DNA of 64,000 nt from DAHUYF01 sp035553515 (GTDB taxonomy: Bacteria; Pseudomonadota; Alphaproteobacteria; ATCC43930; CGMCC-115725). The stretch's first letter is position 1; the number at the start of each line of letters is the position of its first letter. Positions 1 to 8,600 of this stretch are shown here, one piece after another. Made by a program: the position numbers and the translations under genes. The stretch is from contig DATNDG010000002.1 of the NCBI GenBank assembly GCA_035553515.1, positions 1 to 64,000 on the forward strand. Direction: 5' to 3'. Below the pieces are notes generated by a model, which searched no databases, was not told the DNA's origin, and worked only from the letters and a program-made list of their open reading frames with translations.

Positions 1-117
1 ATGAGCGCCGCCGGGTGGGATTTCTACAGCAAGGAGTGGTGGCATTACCAATTGTTCGACGCCCGCAGCCGCTACCCGTTGCTCGGCGACAGCGTGCTGC
101 CGCTGCCGATGATGTGA
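1..117 (+). CDS. D-alanyl-D-alanine dipeptidase, C-terminal fragment (partial)
   Basis: The window opens inside a gene and shows its last 38 codons, ending in TGA. The fragment contains Glu-Trp-Trp-His-Tyr, the conserved end of VanX/DdpX-type M15 metallopeptidases, in which the Glu is the catalytic base and the His binds zinc. The closing Arg-Tyr-Pro-Leu stretch also fits. The enzyme hydrolyses D-Ala-D-Ala, and in non-resistant proteobacteria it usually serves dipeptide recycling from peptidoglycan. The ATG at position 1 is probably internal, because the family is about 200 residues long. Family assignment rests on this short tail only. Confidence 0.75.
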   Translation: MSAAGWDFYSKEWWHYQLFDARSRYPLLGDSVLPLPMM

Positions 118-141
118 CCCGCCTCCGTCGATGGCCGCCGC

Positions 142-730
142 TCAGATGATTTTGCAGGCTTCGGCGAAAGCGAGGCGGGGATTGCGTGGCCGCACGCCGG
201 CGGGATCGCCGTAGCCGAGGCTGCACAGGAAATTCGACCTGATCCTCCCCTCGGGGAAGAAGGCGGCATCGACGGCCATTGTCGAAACCCGACATCGGAC
301 CGCAATCGAGGCCGAGGGCGCGCGCCGCCATTATGAGATAGGCGCCCTGCAAGGTGCCGTTGCGAAAGGCGGTGGCGGCGATCAATTCCGGCTTGCCGGC
401 GAACCATGCGCGCGCGTCGGTATGCGGGAAGAGACGCGACAGGTTCTCGTAGAATTCGATGTCGTAGCCGATGATCGCCGTTACCGGCGCCTTGAGCGTC
501 TTGGCACGATTGCCTTCGAGAAGCAGCGGCACCAGCCGCGCCTTGGCCTCGGGCGAGCGCACGAAAAGCACGCGCATCGGGCTGCAATTGGCGCTGGTCG
601 GCGGCATCTTGGCGAGTTCCCAGACCGCCTGCAGCAGCGCATCGCTGACCGGCTTCTCCTGCCAGGCGTTATGGGTGCGCGCCGCGCGGAACAGCGTGTC
701 GAGCGCCGAATCGTCGAGAATGCTGCTCAT
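142..730 (-). pseudogene. RutE-like malonic semialdehyde reductase / nitroreductase, frameshifted
   Basis: This is a nitroreductase-fold flavoprotein of the RutE/HadB group, whose RutE members reduce malonic semialdehyde to 3-hydroxypropionate in uracil breakdown. ATG at 730 has a good upstream GGAGG-type site. The N-terminal frame carries the family run Pro-Pro-Thr-Ser-Ala-Asn-Cys-Ser-Pro and reads to Gly-Phe-Asp-Asn near 278. The family sequence then continues (Val-Asp-Ala-Ala-Phe-Phe-Pro, later Asn-Phe-Leu-Cys-Ser-Leu-Gly-Tyr-Gly-Asp-Pro) in another frame to TGA at 142. The span is 589 bp, one more than 196 codons, so a single extra G near 274-278 explains the break. With one base removed the product is 195 residues, the normal RutE length. 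It is either a young pseudogene or a sequencing error. A terminator hairpin separates it from nfuA. Confidence 0.8.
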
Positions 731-745
731 CCTTCCTCCCCATGA

Positions 746-779
746 AGAAAGGGCGCCGCAAGCAGCGGCGCCCCTTTTG
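746..779 (-). terminator. Intrinsic terminator after nfuA
   Basis: A GC-rich inverted repeat (arms ggcgccgc/gcggcgcc, pentaloop aagca, extended by an AAAG/CTTT pairing with one bulge) lies between the nfuA stop codon and the next gene on the same strand. Read on the minus strand the stem is followed by a T-rich TTTCTT tract. It probably ends the nfuA transcript and insulates the nitroreductase gene. Confidence 0.6.
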
Positions 780-796
780 CCGACGAACAACGCGTC

Positions 797-1357
797 CTAG
801 ATGGCGCGCACTTCCTGCACCTCGGGAATGTAATGCTTCAGCATGTTCTCGATGCCGGCCTTGAGCGTCGCCGTCGAGCTCGGGCAGCCCGAGCACGAAC
901 CCTGCATGTGCAGGAAGACGACGCCGTCCGTGAAATCGTGGAAGATGATGTCGCCGCCGTCCTGCGCCACGGCGGGGCGCACGCGCGTCTCGAGCAGCTC
1001 CTTGATCTGGGTGACGATCTCGTCATCCGCCTCGCCACCCTCCGCGCCGTTCTCGACGGCGCCCTCGGTCGCCAGCAGGACCGGCCGTCCGGCGGTGAAA
1101 TGCTCCATGATGATGCCGAGTACCGCCGGCTTGAGCTGGTACCAGTCGCTGTCCTCGTCCTTCGTCACGGTGACGAAATCGCCGCCGAGGAAGACGCCGG
1201 TCACGCCGCCGACGGCGAACAGCCGCTCGGCCAGCGGCGAGCGCGCCGCGGCGGTCGCCGCGTCGGTGAAATTCGCCGTGCCGCTGTCGATGACCGCGCG
1301 ACCGGGCAGGAACTTGAGCGTCGCTGGGTTGGGGGTCAGCTCGGTCTGGATGAACAT
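797..1357 (-). CDS. nfuA: NfuA/Nfu-type iron-sulfur cluster scaffold protein
   Basis: The 186-residue protein has an N-terminal Nfu_N domain (starting Met-Phe-Ile-Gln-Thr-Glu, with Thr-Pro-Asn-Pro-Ala-Thr-Leu-Lys-Phe) and a C-terminal NifU domain. The cluster-binding Cys-Ser-Gly-Cys motif is at about residues 155-158. Such proteins carry a [4Fe-4S] cluster between subunits of a dimer and pass it to apo-enzymes in the cytoplasm. I chose ATG 1357 over ATG 1363 because GGAG lies at proper spacing only for 1357. Place next to usp, trpS and murJ is standard in Rhodospirillales. Confidence 0.93.
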   Translation of the reverse strand: MFIQTELTPNPATLKFLPGRAVIDSGTANFTDAATAAARSPLAERLFAVGGVTGVFLGGDFVTVTKDEDSDWYQLKPAVLGIIMEHFTAGRPVLLATEGAVENGAEGGEADDEIVTQIKELLETRVRPAVAQDGGDIIFHDFTDGVVFLHMQGSCSGCPSSTATLKAGIENMLKHYIPEVQEVRAI

Positions 1358-1484
1358 CGACATTTCTCCGGGGATTTCTGGGGCCGCCGCGGGCGAGCGC
1401 ACCTTGGCTGCTACGTTGGGCGAAACGACCGGCTTTTCAACCCTTTCGTTTCTGTGGGTATTGATAGAAAGGGTGGCGGAGATT

Positions 1485-1994
1485 CTATGTCAGCGCGTCG
1501 AGCTGCTGGTCGCTGAGGCTGCCCGGGACGATGGTGATCGGCACGCGCAGCTTGGTCAGCGCCTTGCCGGTCAGCGCGGTGATCAGCGGTCCCGGCCCCT
1601 CGGCGCCGGCGCTCGCCGCCAGCACGAGGACGGAGATGGTCGGCTCCTCGTCGATGAGGGCGAGGAGCTCGTCGCGCCGCCGTCCCTCGCGGATGAAGAT
1701 CACCGGCATCGAGCCCGACAGCTCGGCGACCTCGGCCGAGAGTTTCTGCAGCAGCGCCTCGGCCTGCTCGCGCTGCTCCTCGCGCATCAGCGTCTCGACG
1801 GCGGCCCATTGCTGCAGATCGCTCGGCTCGATGACGTAGAGCAGGGCGACGCGGCCGCCGGTGTGCTGGGCGCGGCGCGCCGCATAGCGCAGCGCCACCT
1901 TGAGCTCGTCGCTCTCGTCGACGACGACGAGGAAGACGCGCTCCGGCGGGGCGAGTCCCACGCTCCTGGCATCTGGTTCGGTCGGCGGGTTCAT
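1485..1994 (-). CDS. Universal stress protein family protein
   Basis: The 169-residue protein has one Usp domain: Val-Phe-Leu-Val-Val-Val-Asp-Glu-Ser at the first beta strand, a central helix rich in Glu and Arg, and a final Val-Pro-Ile-Thr-Ile-Val-Pro-Gly strand. The ATP-binding Gly-x2-Gly-x9-Gly-Ser/Thr pattern is degenerate, so nucleotide binding is uncertain. ATG 1994 was preferred over an upstream start because the extra N-terminal residues are low-complexity and overlap the next gene. It sits 7 bp after the TIGR02186 gene, probably in one operon with it and the TSUP gene. Confidence 0.85.
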   Translation of the reverse strand: MNPPTEPDARSVGLAPPERVFLVVVDESDELKVALRYAARRAQHTGGRVALLYVIEPSDLQQWAAVETLMREEQREQAEALLQKLSAEVAELSGSMPVIFIREGRRRDELLALIDEEPTISVLVLAASAGAEGPGPLITALTGKALTKLRVPITIVPGSLSDQQLDALT

Positions 1995-2001
1995 CGTGCG
2001 G

Positions 2002-2739
2002 TCAGGCGTTGCGGAAGGGAACGCTGGCCAGCCATCCTGCCACCATCGCCGTCGCCACCGCAACCAGGCCGTAGATGGCGGCGCGGTGGTCGGCGAAATC
2101 GGCGATCTCGGCGTCGACGCCGATCTTGGAGATGACGAGCGGCGTCGTCTGCCCGCTCACCACGCCCTTGTTGCGGATGAGGAAGACCTGGACGAGATAG
2201 GTTCCGATCGGAACGTTGGACGGGAAGGCGAGGGTCGAGCGGAACAGGCGGTCGCCGAGAAAATCGACCTTGCCGACGGTTTCGCCGAAGGCGCCCTCGC
2301 GCTGCTGGCTTTCGATCAGCGCTTTGCGGAACGGCGTATCCTCTTCGCGCAGCGCGCCGCGCGCCAGCTTGAGGCGCAGGTAATCGAGGCCGAGCTCGTG
2401 AAAGCCGAGGACGTCCGGCGTGGTGATCGCGTCGAGCGGCCGGCTGCTGGCGATGCTGTAGAAGCTCGGCACGCCGACGAAGACCTCCTCCTTGGTATTG
2501 ACCCAAACGCCGGCGACGCGGCGCTTGCGCCGCACCGCGACGTCGTGCTCGGGGCCGCGCACGACGACGACGACGTCGCCGGGCCCGTCGGTGGCGCCGA
2601 ACAGCACGACGCTGGTGCCGGTGAAGGCGCCCGTGATGCCGATGAGGTGGCTGGTCAGGTCGGCGACCAGCGGCTCGCCGCGCGCGCCGCCGGCGATCAG
2701 CGCGACGAGCGCCGCGAGCATCAGGACGACGCGCCTCAC
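2002..2739 (-). CDS. TIGR02186 family exported/membrane protein
   Basis: The 245-residue protein begins with a signal-peptide-like hydrophobic stretch, has a beta-rich periplasmic region with Gly-Pro-Gly-Asp-Val-Val-Val-Val-Val-Arg-Gly-Pro, and ends with one transmembrane helix (about residues 215-238). It matches the uncharacterised TIGR02186 family, regularly found beside TauE/SafE exporters. Here the GTG start at 2739 overlaps the stop of the TSUP gene in a GTGA arrangement, so the two are translationally coupled and probably form one complex. ATG at 2721 is an alternative start. Function unknown; an accessory role in sulfite or anion export is inferred. Confidence 0.8.
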   Translation of the reverse strand: MRRVVLMLAALVALIAGGARGEPLVADLTSHLIGITGAFTGTSVVLFGATDGPGDVVVVVRGPEHDVAVRRKRRVAGVWVNTKEEVFVGVPSFYSIASSRPLDAITTPDVLGFHELGLDYLRLKLARGALREEDTPFRKALIESQQREGAFGETVGKVDFLGDRLFRSTLAFPSNVPIGTYLVQVFLIRNKGVVSGQTTPLVISKIGVDAEIADFADHRAAIYGLVAVATAMVAGWLASVPFRNA

Positions 2740-3650
2740 AGCACCACCGCGGCGGAATAGAGCTGCTCGGGCGTCGCCGTCATGTCGACGGCGAGCTTGA
2801 TGGCGACGGCGAGGACGAGCACGGCGAGCATAATGCGGAGTTGATCGCCGCGCAGCCGCGAGCCCATGCGCGTGCCGATCTGGGCGCCGAGCACGCCGCC
2901 GATGAGCAGCACGAGCGCGAGCACGGCGTCGACCGTGCGGTTGTTGATCGCCTGCAGCACGGTCACCGTCGCGGCGACGAAGATGATCTGGAACAGCGAG
3001 GTGCCAGGGACGACCATCGTCGGCATGCCGAGCAGGTAGATCATCGCCGGCACCATGACGAAGCCGCCGCCGATGCCCATGATCGCCGAGAGGATGCCGA
3101 TGAGGAAGCCGAGGCCGAGCGGCAGCAGCGCGCTGATATAGAGCTTGGAGCGGCGAAACCGCATCTTGAGCGGCAGCCCGTGCACCCAGGTATGCTGGTG
3201 CAGCTTGCGGCGCGGCACGCCGAGCCGGCGGCGGCGCAAGAGGGTGCGCGTGCCCTCGACGAGCATCAGCGCGCCGAGCGTGCCGAGCAGCAGCACGTAG
3301 CTGAGATTGATCACCAGCTCGACCTGGCCGAGGCGACGCAGGATGCCGAACAGCCAGACGCCGAGCAGCGAGCCGAGGAAGCCGCCGACCAGGAGGACGC
3401 CGCCCATCTTGAAATCGACGTTGCCGCGCCGCCAATGCGCCAGCACGCCCGAGACCGAGGCGCCGACGAGCTGGTTCGCCGACGAGGCGACGGCGACCGC
3501 CGGCGGCACGCCGATGAAGATGAGGAAGGGGGTGAGCAGGAAGCCGCCGCCGACGCCGAACACGCCGGAGAGGAAGCCGACGCCGCCGCCAAGAGCCAGC
3601 AGGACGAAGACATCCAGCGAGACCTCGGCGATCGGTAGGTAGATTTCCAT
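2736..3650 (-). CDS. TSUP (TauE/SafE) family sulfite/anion exporter
   Basis: This is a 304-residue polytopic membrane protein with about eight transmembrane segments. It shows the duplicated TSUP signature: Gly-Val-Gly-Gly-Gly-Phe-Leu-Leu-Thr-Pro near residues 32-41 and Gly-Ile-Gly-Gly-Gly-Phe-Val-Met-Val-Pro in the second half. TSUP proteins move sulfite, sulfoacetate or related sulfur anions across the inner membrane; the substrate here cannot be read from sequence. A basic loop (Thr-Leu-Leu-Arg-Arg-Arg-Arg) separates the halves. It heads a probable operon with the TIGR02186 and usp genes. Confidence 0.9.
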   Translation of the reverse strand: MEIYLPIAEVSLDVFVLLALGGGVGFLSGVFGVGGGFLLTPFLIFIGVPPAVAVASSANQLVGASVSGVLAHWRRGNVDFKMGGVLLVGGFLGSLLGVWLFGILRRLGQVELVINLSYVLLLGTLGALMLVEGTRTLLRRRRLGVPRRKLHQHTWVHGLPLKMRFRRSKLYISALLPLGLGFLIGILSAIMGIGGGFVMVPAMIYLLGMPTMVVPGTSLFQIIFVAATVTVLQAINNRTVDAVLALVLLIGGVLGAQIGTRMGSRLRGDQLRIMLAVLVLAVAIKLAVDMTATPEQLYSAAVVL

Positions 3651-3840
3651 TGCGCCCGGCAGGTAGGGTTTTATCTTGGCGCGTGCTGCGCTGACCGGTT
3701 GATTGGGGCGATGGCGCCGCGCACCGCGTTCCGTCCGGCGCCGCTCGTCCCGCCGCCCACCTTACAGAAGCGATTCGCGGGGGCAAAGCCAAATCCCGCG
3801 GAAATGCGGCGAAATTCGCCGCCGCTGCCGCGCGGCGCGC

Positions 3841-4839
3841 TCACGGCCGCAGCAGGCCGACGATGTCCTGGACCTCGCGCAGATGCGGCGCGGCGATGGC
3901 GTCGGCGCGCGCGGCGCCGCGCCGCAGGACGCCGTCGATATAGCCGGGATCGGCGAGCAGGCGCCGCATCTCGTCGCCGATCCCGCCGAGGATGGCGACG
4001 GCGGTGGCGGCGAGCTCCTCCTTGAAGGCGGAGAAATTCTGCCCGGCGAAGCGCGCGACCGCCGCCGCCAGAGTCGTGTCGGTCAGCGCCGCGTAGATAC
4101 CGAGGAGGTTGCCGGCCTCGGGGCGCGCGGCCAGCCCGTCCTCGCTGTCGGGCAGCGGCTCGGGATCGGTCTTCGCCTTGCGGATCTTGAGCGCGACCGT
4201 CGCTGCGTCGTCGGTCATGTTGATGCGCGAATAATCCGAGCTGTCCGATTTCGACATCTTCTTGCTGCCGTCGCGCAGGCTCATGACGCGCGTCGCCGCG
4301 CCGAAGATCTGCGGCTCGGGGAGCGGGAAATACTCGACGCCGTAGCGCCGGTTGAAGGCGCCGGCGAGATCGCGCGCCAGCTCCAGATGCTGCTTCTGGT
4401 CCTCGCCGACCGGCACGTGCGTCGCCTTGTAGAGCAGGATGTCGGCGGCCATCAGCACCGGGTAGGCGTAGAGGCCGAGCCCGGCATTGTCGCGCTGCTT
4501 GCCGGCCTTCTCCTTGAACTGGGTCATGCGGTTGAGCCAGCCGAGCGGCGTCAGGCAGGAGAGCAGCCAGGCGAGCTCGGCATGGCCCGATACCATGCTC
4601 TGGTTGAAGATGATGCAGCTCTCCGGGTCGATGCCGGCGGCGATGTAGGCGGCCGTCACCTCGCGCGTCTGGGCGCGCAGCAGCGCCGGATCCTGCGGCT
4701 GGGTCAGCGCGTGCAGGTCGACGATGCAGAAGATGCAATCGTAATCGCGCTGCAGCGCCACCCAATTGCGGATCGCACCCAGGTAATTGCCGAGATGCAG
4801 ATTGCCGGTGGGCTGCACGCCCGAGAAGATGCGGTTCAT
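3841..4839 (-). CDS. trpS: Tryptophan--tRNA ligase
   Basis: This 332-residue class I aminoacyl-tRNA synthetase charges tRNA-Trp. The HIGH-type motif reads His-Leu-Gly-Asn at residues 15-18 and the KMSKS loop is exact (Lys-Lys-Met-Ser-Lys-Ser-Asp), near residue 195. Length fits bacterial TrpS. The start is the ATG giving Met-Asn-Arg-Ile-Phe-Ser-Gly-Val-Gln-Pro-Thr-Gly, which matches the family; the longer open frame is not conserved. It follows murJ by 31 bp on the same strand and is probably co-transcribed with it. About 190 bp without any feature I can name separate it from the TSUP gene. Confidence 0.97.
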   Translation of the reverse strand: MNRIFSGVQPTGNLHLGNYLGAIRNWVALQRDYDCIFCIVDLHALTQPQDPALLRAQTREVTAAYIAAGIDPESCIIFNQSMVSGHAELAWLLSCLTPLGWLNRMTQFKEKAGKQRDNAGLGLYAYPVLMAADILLYKATHVPVGEDQKQHLELARDLAGAFNRRYGVEYFPLPEPQIFGAATRVMSLRDGSKKMSKSDSSDYSRINMTDDAATVALKIRKAKTDPEPLPDSEDGLAARPEAGNLLGIYAALTDTTLAAAVARFAGQNFSAFKEELAATAVAILGGIGDEMRRLLADPGYIDGVLRRGAARADAIAAPHLREVQDIVGLLRP

Positions 4840-4870
4840 GCGCGGGTTATCGCCGTGCGGCCGGCATGGG

Positions 4871-6412
4871 TCAAGCCGGCTGACGCCGCAAGCGGGCGCG
4901 CAGCTCCCGCCAGTCGGCGACGCCGAAGACGAGCGCCAGCAGCGCATATCCCGCAAGACCGCCGCCGATGAGCGCGGCAAGCGCCGCGAGCTTCACCGCG
5001 AGGCTGGCGGCAAGCGCGCCCGCCAGCAGCCGCTTCAGCAGCAGCAGCAGCGCGCCCATGCCGAGCGCCGCGCCCAGGATGCGCGGCAGCGCGCGCCGCA
5101 GCCTTTGGTCGAGCGCGAAATGGCCGCGGCGCGACAGCACGATGCTCAGCAGCAGCGCGTTGATCCAGCCGGCAATCGAAAGCGCCAGCGCGATGCCGGT
5201 CTGTGCCAGCAGTAATCCTAACCCCAGCGTCAGTGCCACATTCACCGCCATGGTGAGCGCCGCGATCTTCACCGGCGTCTTCGTGTCGTGGCGGGCGAAA
5301 TAGCCCGGCGTCATCACCTTCACCATGACGAAGGCGGGCAGCCCCGCGGCATAGGCGGCGAGCGCCGGCGCAGTGGCGGCGGTATCGGCGGCGGTGAACT
5401 TGCCGTGCTGGAACAGCACCGCAAGGATGGGGTGGGCGGCGATGGCCAGGCCGATCGCCGCCGGCAGCGTGAGCAGCAGCGCCAGCTCCATCCCGCGATT
5501 CTGCGTGGTGTTGGCGGCGGCATCCTCGCCGAGCCGCACCTGGCGCGACAGCGGCGGCAGGATCGCCGTGCCGACGGCGATGCCGAGCACGGCGAGCGGC
5601 AGCTGGTTCAGCCGGTCGGCGTAATTGAGATAGGAGACGGTGCCGGTCGGCAGCAGCGAGGCCATCGCCGTCGAGACCACCAGGTTGATCTGCAGCACAC
5701 CCGCGCCGAAGATGCCGGGCAGCATGATGCGCAGCAACCGGCGCACTTCCGGCGTAAGCCGCGGCAGCGGCAGCGACAGCGGCAGCCCCGCCTGCCAGCA
5801 GGAGAACATGAGCCAGAGGAATTGCGCGAGTCCCGCCGCCGCGACCGCCCATGCCAGCGCCTCGCCGGTCAGCGGCCGCACCAGCAGCAGCACGCCGATG
5901 AGGAAGATGTTGAGCAGCACCGGCGTGAAGGCGGTCGCGGCAAAGCGCTCGAGCGAATTGAGCACGCCCCCCTGCAGCGCGGTCAGCGAGATGAAGACCA
6001 GATAGGGGAACATGATGCGCGTGAGGTCGACGGCGAGCGCGAATTTCTGCGGGTCCGCGCGAAAGCCGGGGGCGATCACGTCGAGAATGCGCGGCGCCAG
6101 CAGCTCGCCCGCCACCAGGAAGATCAGCAGCGCCGCCAGCAGCACGGCGAGCGCGTCCTCGGCGAAGCGCCGCGCCACGGGGCGGCCCTCACGCGCGAGC
6201 TTGCCGGCGAAAAGCGGCACGAAGGCGGCGTTGAACGCGCCCTCGGCGAAGAGGCTGCGGAACATGTTGGGGAGCCTGAGCGCGACGAAGAACGCGTCCG
6301 AGATCGGGCTCGCGCCGAGGAAGGCCGCCACCAGCATCTCGCGCACGAAGCCCAGGAGGCGGCTCACCATGGTGTAGCCGCCGACGGTGGCGGCGGAGCG
6401 CAGCAAGGCCAT
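4871..6412 (-). CDS. murJ: Lipid II flippase MurJ
   Basis: This 513-residue MATE/MOP-superfamily membrane protein has about fourteen transmembrane segments and flips undecaprenyl-linked peptidoglycan precursor to the periplasmic face. The N-terminus (Ser-Arg-Leu-Leu-Gly-Phe-Val-Arg-Glu-Met) and the conserved Asn-Met-Phe-Arg-Ser-Leu-Phe-Ala-Glu-Gly-Ala-Phe segment are typical MurJ/MviN signatures. ATG 6412 aligns with the family N-terminus; the longer frame from 6463 adds an unconserved extension. It is divergent from dapB, so one intergenic region of about 100 bp serves both. Confidence 0.95.
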   Translation of the reverse strand: MALLRSAATVGGYTMVSRLLGFVREMLVAAFLGASPISDAFFVALRLPNMFRSLFAEGAFNAAFVPLFAGKLAREGRPVARRFAEDALAVLLAALLIFLVAGELLAPRILDVIAPGFRADPQKFALAVDLTRIMFPYLVFISLTALQGGVLNSLERFAATAFTPVLLNIFLIGVLLLVRPLTGEALAWAVAAAGLAQFLWLMFSCWQAGLPLSLPLPRLTPEVRRLLRIMLPGIFGAGVLQINLVVSTAMASLLPTGTVSYLNYADRLNQLPLAVLGIAVGTAILPPLSRQVRLGEDAAANTTQNRGMELALLLTLPAAIGLAIAAHPILAVLFQHGKFTAADTAATAPALAAYAAGLPAFVMVKVMTPGYFARHDTKTPVKIAALTMAVNVALTLGLGLLLAQTGIALALSIAGWINALLLSIVLSRRGHFALDQRLRRALPRILGAALGMGALLLLLKRLLAGALAASLAVKLAALAALIGGGLAGYALLALVFGVADWRELRARLRRQPA

Positions 6413-6517
6413 GGGGGCAAGGGTGTAAAGGAATTGCCGCGGCGGCGGAAGGGCGCTTGTCATTTGCGCCGAGCGCGGCTAACGGTCGCGTCGGCGGCGA
6501 AGAGGGCGGGGCGCGAC

Positions 6518-7330
6518 ATGGATAAGATTCGCATCGGCATCACCGGCTGCGGCGGCCGCATGGGGCGGATGCTGGTGGCCGAAGTGCAGGGCGCCGCCGG
6601 GTTGCGGCTCTCGGGCGGCAGCGAGGCGCCGGGGAGCGCGTTGGTCGGCCGCGACATCGGCGAGCTGGCCGGCATCGGTCCCGTCGGGCTCCAGGCGACG
6701 GCGGATGCGGCGGCGCTGATCGGCGCCGCCGACGTCATCATCGACTTCTCCGCGCCGGCGGCGGCGGCGGAGCATGCCCGGCTCTGCGGCGAGCGTGGCG
6801 CGGCGCTGGTTCTCGGTACCACCGGGCTCGGCCGCGCCGAAAGCGCGGCGGTCGAGGCGGCGGCGGGTCGCACGGCCATCGTCTGGGCGGCCAATATGAG
6901 CCCGGCCGTGACTTTGCTGCAGCAGCTTGTCGCCGAGGCGGCGCGGCGGCTCGGCGAGGATTACGACATCGAGGTGCTGGAGATGCACCACAAGCACAAG
7001 GTGGATGCGCCCTCGGGCACGGCGCTGGCGCTGGGCCGCGCCGCCGCCGAAGGGCGCGGCATCGATCTCGCCAGCCGCAGCCAGCGCGTGCGCGACGGCC
7101 ATACCGGGCCGCGCAAGCCCGGCGATATCGGCTTCGCCACCCTGCGCGGCGGCGATGTCGTCGGTGACCACAGCGTGATCTTCGCCGGCGAAGGCGAGCG
7201 GCTCGAGCTTATCCACCGCGCCGGCAGCCGGCGCCTCTTCGCCCGCGGCGCGGTGCGCGCCGCCCGCTGGGTGGCGGGCCGCAAGCCCGGCCTCTACGGC
7301 ATGAAGGACGTGCTGGGATTAAACGGCTGA
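6518..7330 (+). CDS. dapB: 4-hydroxy-tetrahydrodipicolinate reductase
   Basis: DapB (270 residues) makes tetrahydrodipicolinate with NAD(P)H in the lysine/meso-diaminopimelate branch. The Rossmann motif Gly-Ile-Thr-Gly-Cys-Gly-Gly-Arg-Met-Gly-Arg is at residues 7-17, and the catalytic signature Glu-Met-His-His-Lys-His-Lys-Val-Asp-Ala-Pro-Ser-Gly-Thr lies near the middle. The ATG follows a purine-rich stretch (gaagagggcgggg). The much longer open frame upstream is antisense to murJ and not coding. Its last 12 bp overlap the convergent DUF2244 gene. Confidence 0.96.
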   Translation: MDKIRIGITGCGGRMGRMLVAEVQGAAGLRLSGGSEAPGSALVGRDIGELAGIGPVGLQATADAAALIGAADVIIDFSAPAAAAEHARLCGERGAALVLGTTGLGRAESAAVEAAAGRTAIVWAANMSPAVTLLQQLVAEAARRLGEDYDIEVLEMHHKHKVDAPSGTALALGRAAAEGRGIDLASRSQRVRDGHTGPRKPGDIGFATLRGGDVVGDHSVIFAGEGERLELIHRAGSRRLFARGAVRAARWVAGRKPGLYGMKDVLGLNG

Positions 7331-7816
7331 GAGCCGCGCCCGCCAGCGGGCGAGCGCCTGCGTGAGGCCGCGCGCGACCCCCCGCCGCTCCTCGGGCCCC
7401 AGAAAGCTCCCCACCACCACCGACCGGCCATGCGAGGTCAGCACCAGGCGGTTGGTATGCTCGTCCTCCTCCTCGAAGCGGACGCGCAGCCAGAAGGGCT
7501 GGAACTGCCAGCGCTTGCGCTCGCCATAGATGCTGATGCGGTCGACGGTGAGGCTGTCCTCGGTCAGCCGCAGCTCCTCGCTCTGCCGCGCCTGGCGATA
7601 GTTCAGGCGGAAGGCGAGCCAGACCAGCAGCACGTCGAGGCCGAAGAAGGGGGTCACCGGCCAGGCGCCGTGCAGCACGAAGAAGAGGCTGACGCAGAAG
7701 CTGACCCCGGCAATGAGCATCATCATCACCGCGAAGCCGCGCGGCGGCATGCTGCGGTGCGGCCGCAGCACAGCGTTATACTCCACCTCCGATACGGTCT
7801 CGGCCCGGTCGGTCAT
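7319..7816 (-). CDS. DUF2244 domain-containing membrane protein
   Basis: The 165-residue protein matches the alphaproteobacterial DUF2244 family. It has a short N-terminal region with Leu-Arg-Pro-His-Arg-Ser, two adjacent transmembrane helices (about residues 28-68), and a soluble PH-like tail ending in Ser-Val-Val-Val-Gly-Ser-Phe-Leu-Gly-Pro-Glu-Glu-Arg. Function unknown. It is often found beside nth, as here, where it is divergent with an 83-bp gap. Confidence 0.85.
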   Translation of the reverse strand: MTDRAETVSEVEYNAVLRPHRSMPPRGFAVMMMLIAGVSFCVSLFFVLHGAWPVTPFFGLDVLLVWLAFRLNYRQARQSEELRLTEDSLTVDRISIYGERKRWQFQPFWLRVRFEEEDEHTNRLVLTSHGRSVVVGSFLGPEERRGVARGLTQALARWRARLSAV

Positions 7817-7899
7817 GCTTGGAACGATAGGTCAGCTCCTTGCCGAGGTAAACGCCGCAATGGCAGCGATCGTGCCCCGAGCGTGCTAAGCTCGGCGCC

Positions 7900-8595
7900 A
7901 TGGACCCGAAGGACGTTGACGAGTTCTTCCGCCGGCTCGCCCGCGAGCGCCCCGATCCGCGCAGCGAGCTCGACTACATCAATCCCTATACGCTGCTTGT
8001 CGCCGTCGTGCTCTCGGCGCAGGCGACCGATGCCGGCGTCAACAAGGCGACGGCGGCGCTCTTCAAGCGCGTCTCGACCCCGCAGCAGATGCTGGTGCTC
8101 GGCGAGGCCCAATTGCGCGACTACATCAAGACGATTGGGCTCTTCAACACCAAGGCCAAGAACGTCATCGCGCTGAGCGAGAAGCTGGTGGCTGAGCATG
8201 GCGGCGAGGTGCCGCGGACGCGCGAGGCGCTGGAGCAGCTTCCCGGCGTCGGGCGCAAGACCGCCAACGTCGTCATGAACGTCGCCTTCGGCCAGCCCAC
8301 CATCGCCGTCGACACGCATATCTTCCGCGTCGGCAACCGCACCGGCATGGCGCCAGGCAAGACACCGCTGCTGGTCGAGCAGGAGCTCGAGCGCGTCGTG
8401 CCCGACAAGTGGAAGCGCAACGCGCATCACTGGCTCATCCTGCACGGGCGCTACACCTGCATCGCCCGCAAGCCGCGCTGCGAGGTCTGCGTGGTCGCCG
8501 ATCTCTGCGCCTATCCCGCCAAGACCGGCGTCGCCGCCACGCCGAAGCCCAAGGCACGCTCGCGCAAGAAGGCCGCGCCGCGCCGCCGCAAATAG
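7900..8595 (+). CDS. nth: Endonuclease III
   Basis: This 231-residue DNA glycosylase/AP lyase removes oxidised pyrimidines in base excision repair. The helix-hairpin-helix reads Leu-Pro-Gly-Val-Gly-Arg-Lys-Thr-Ala-Asn, containing the catalytic Lys, and the catalytic Asp is in Val-Asp-Thr-His. The C-terminal [4Fe-4S] ligands are C187, C194, C197 and C203 with the canonical 6-2-5 spacing. A basic Lys/Arg-rich tail follows. The gene ends 5 bp before the convergent FecR-like gene. Confidence 0.97.
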   Translation: MDPKDVDEFFRRLARERPDPRSELDYINPYTLLVAVVLSAQATDAGVNKATAALFKRVSTPQQMLVLGEAQLRDYIKTIGLFNTKAKNVIALSEKLVAEHGGEVPRTREALEQLPGVGRKTANVVMNVAFGQPTIAVDTHIFRVGNRTGMAPGKTPLLVEQELERVVPDKWKRNAHHWLILHGRYTCIARKPRCEVCVVADLCAYPAKTGVAATPKPKARSRKKAAPRRRK

Positions 8596-8600
8596 CCGGA

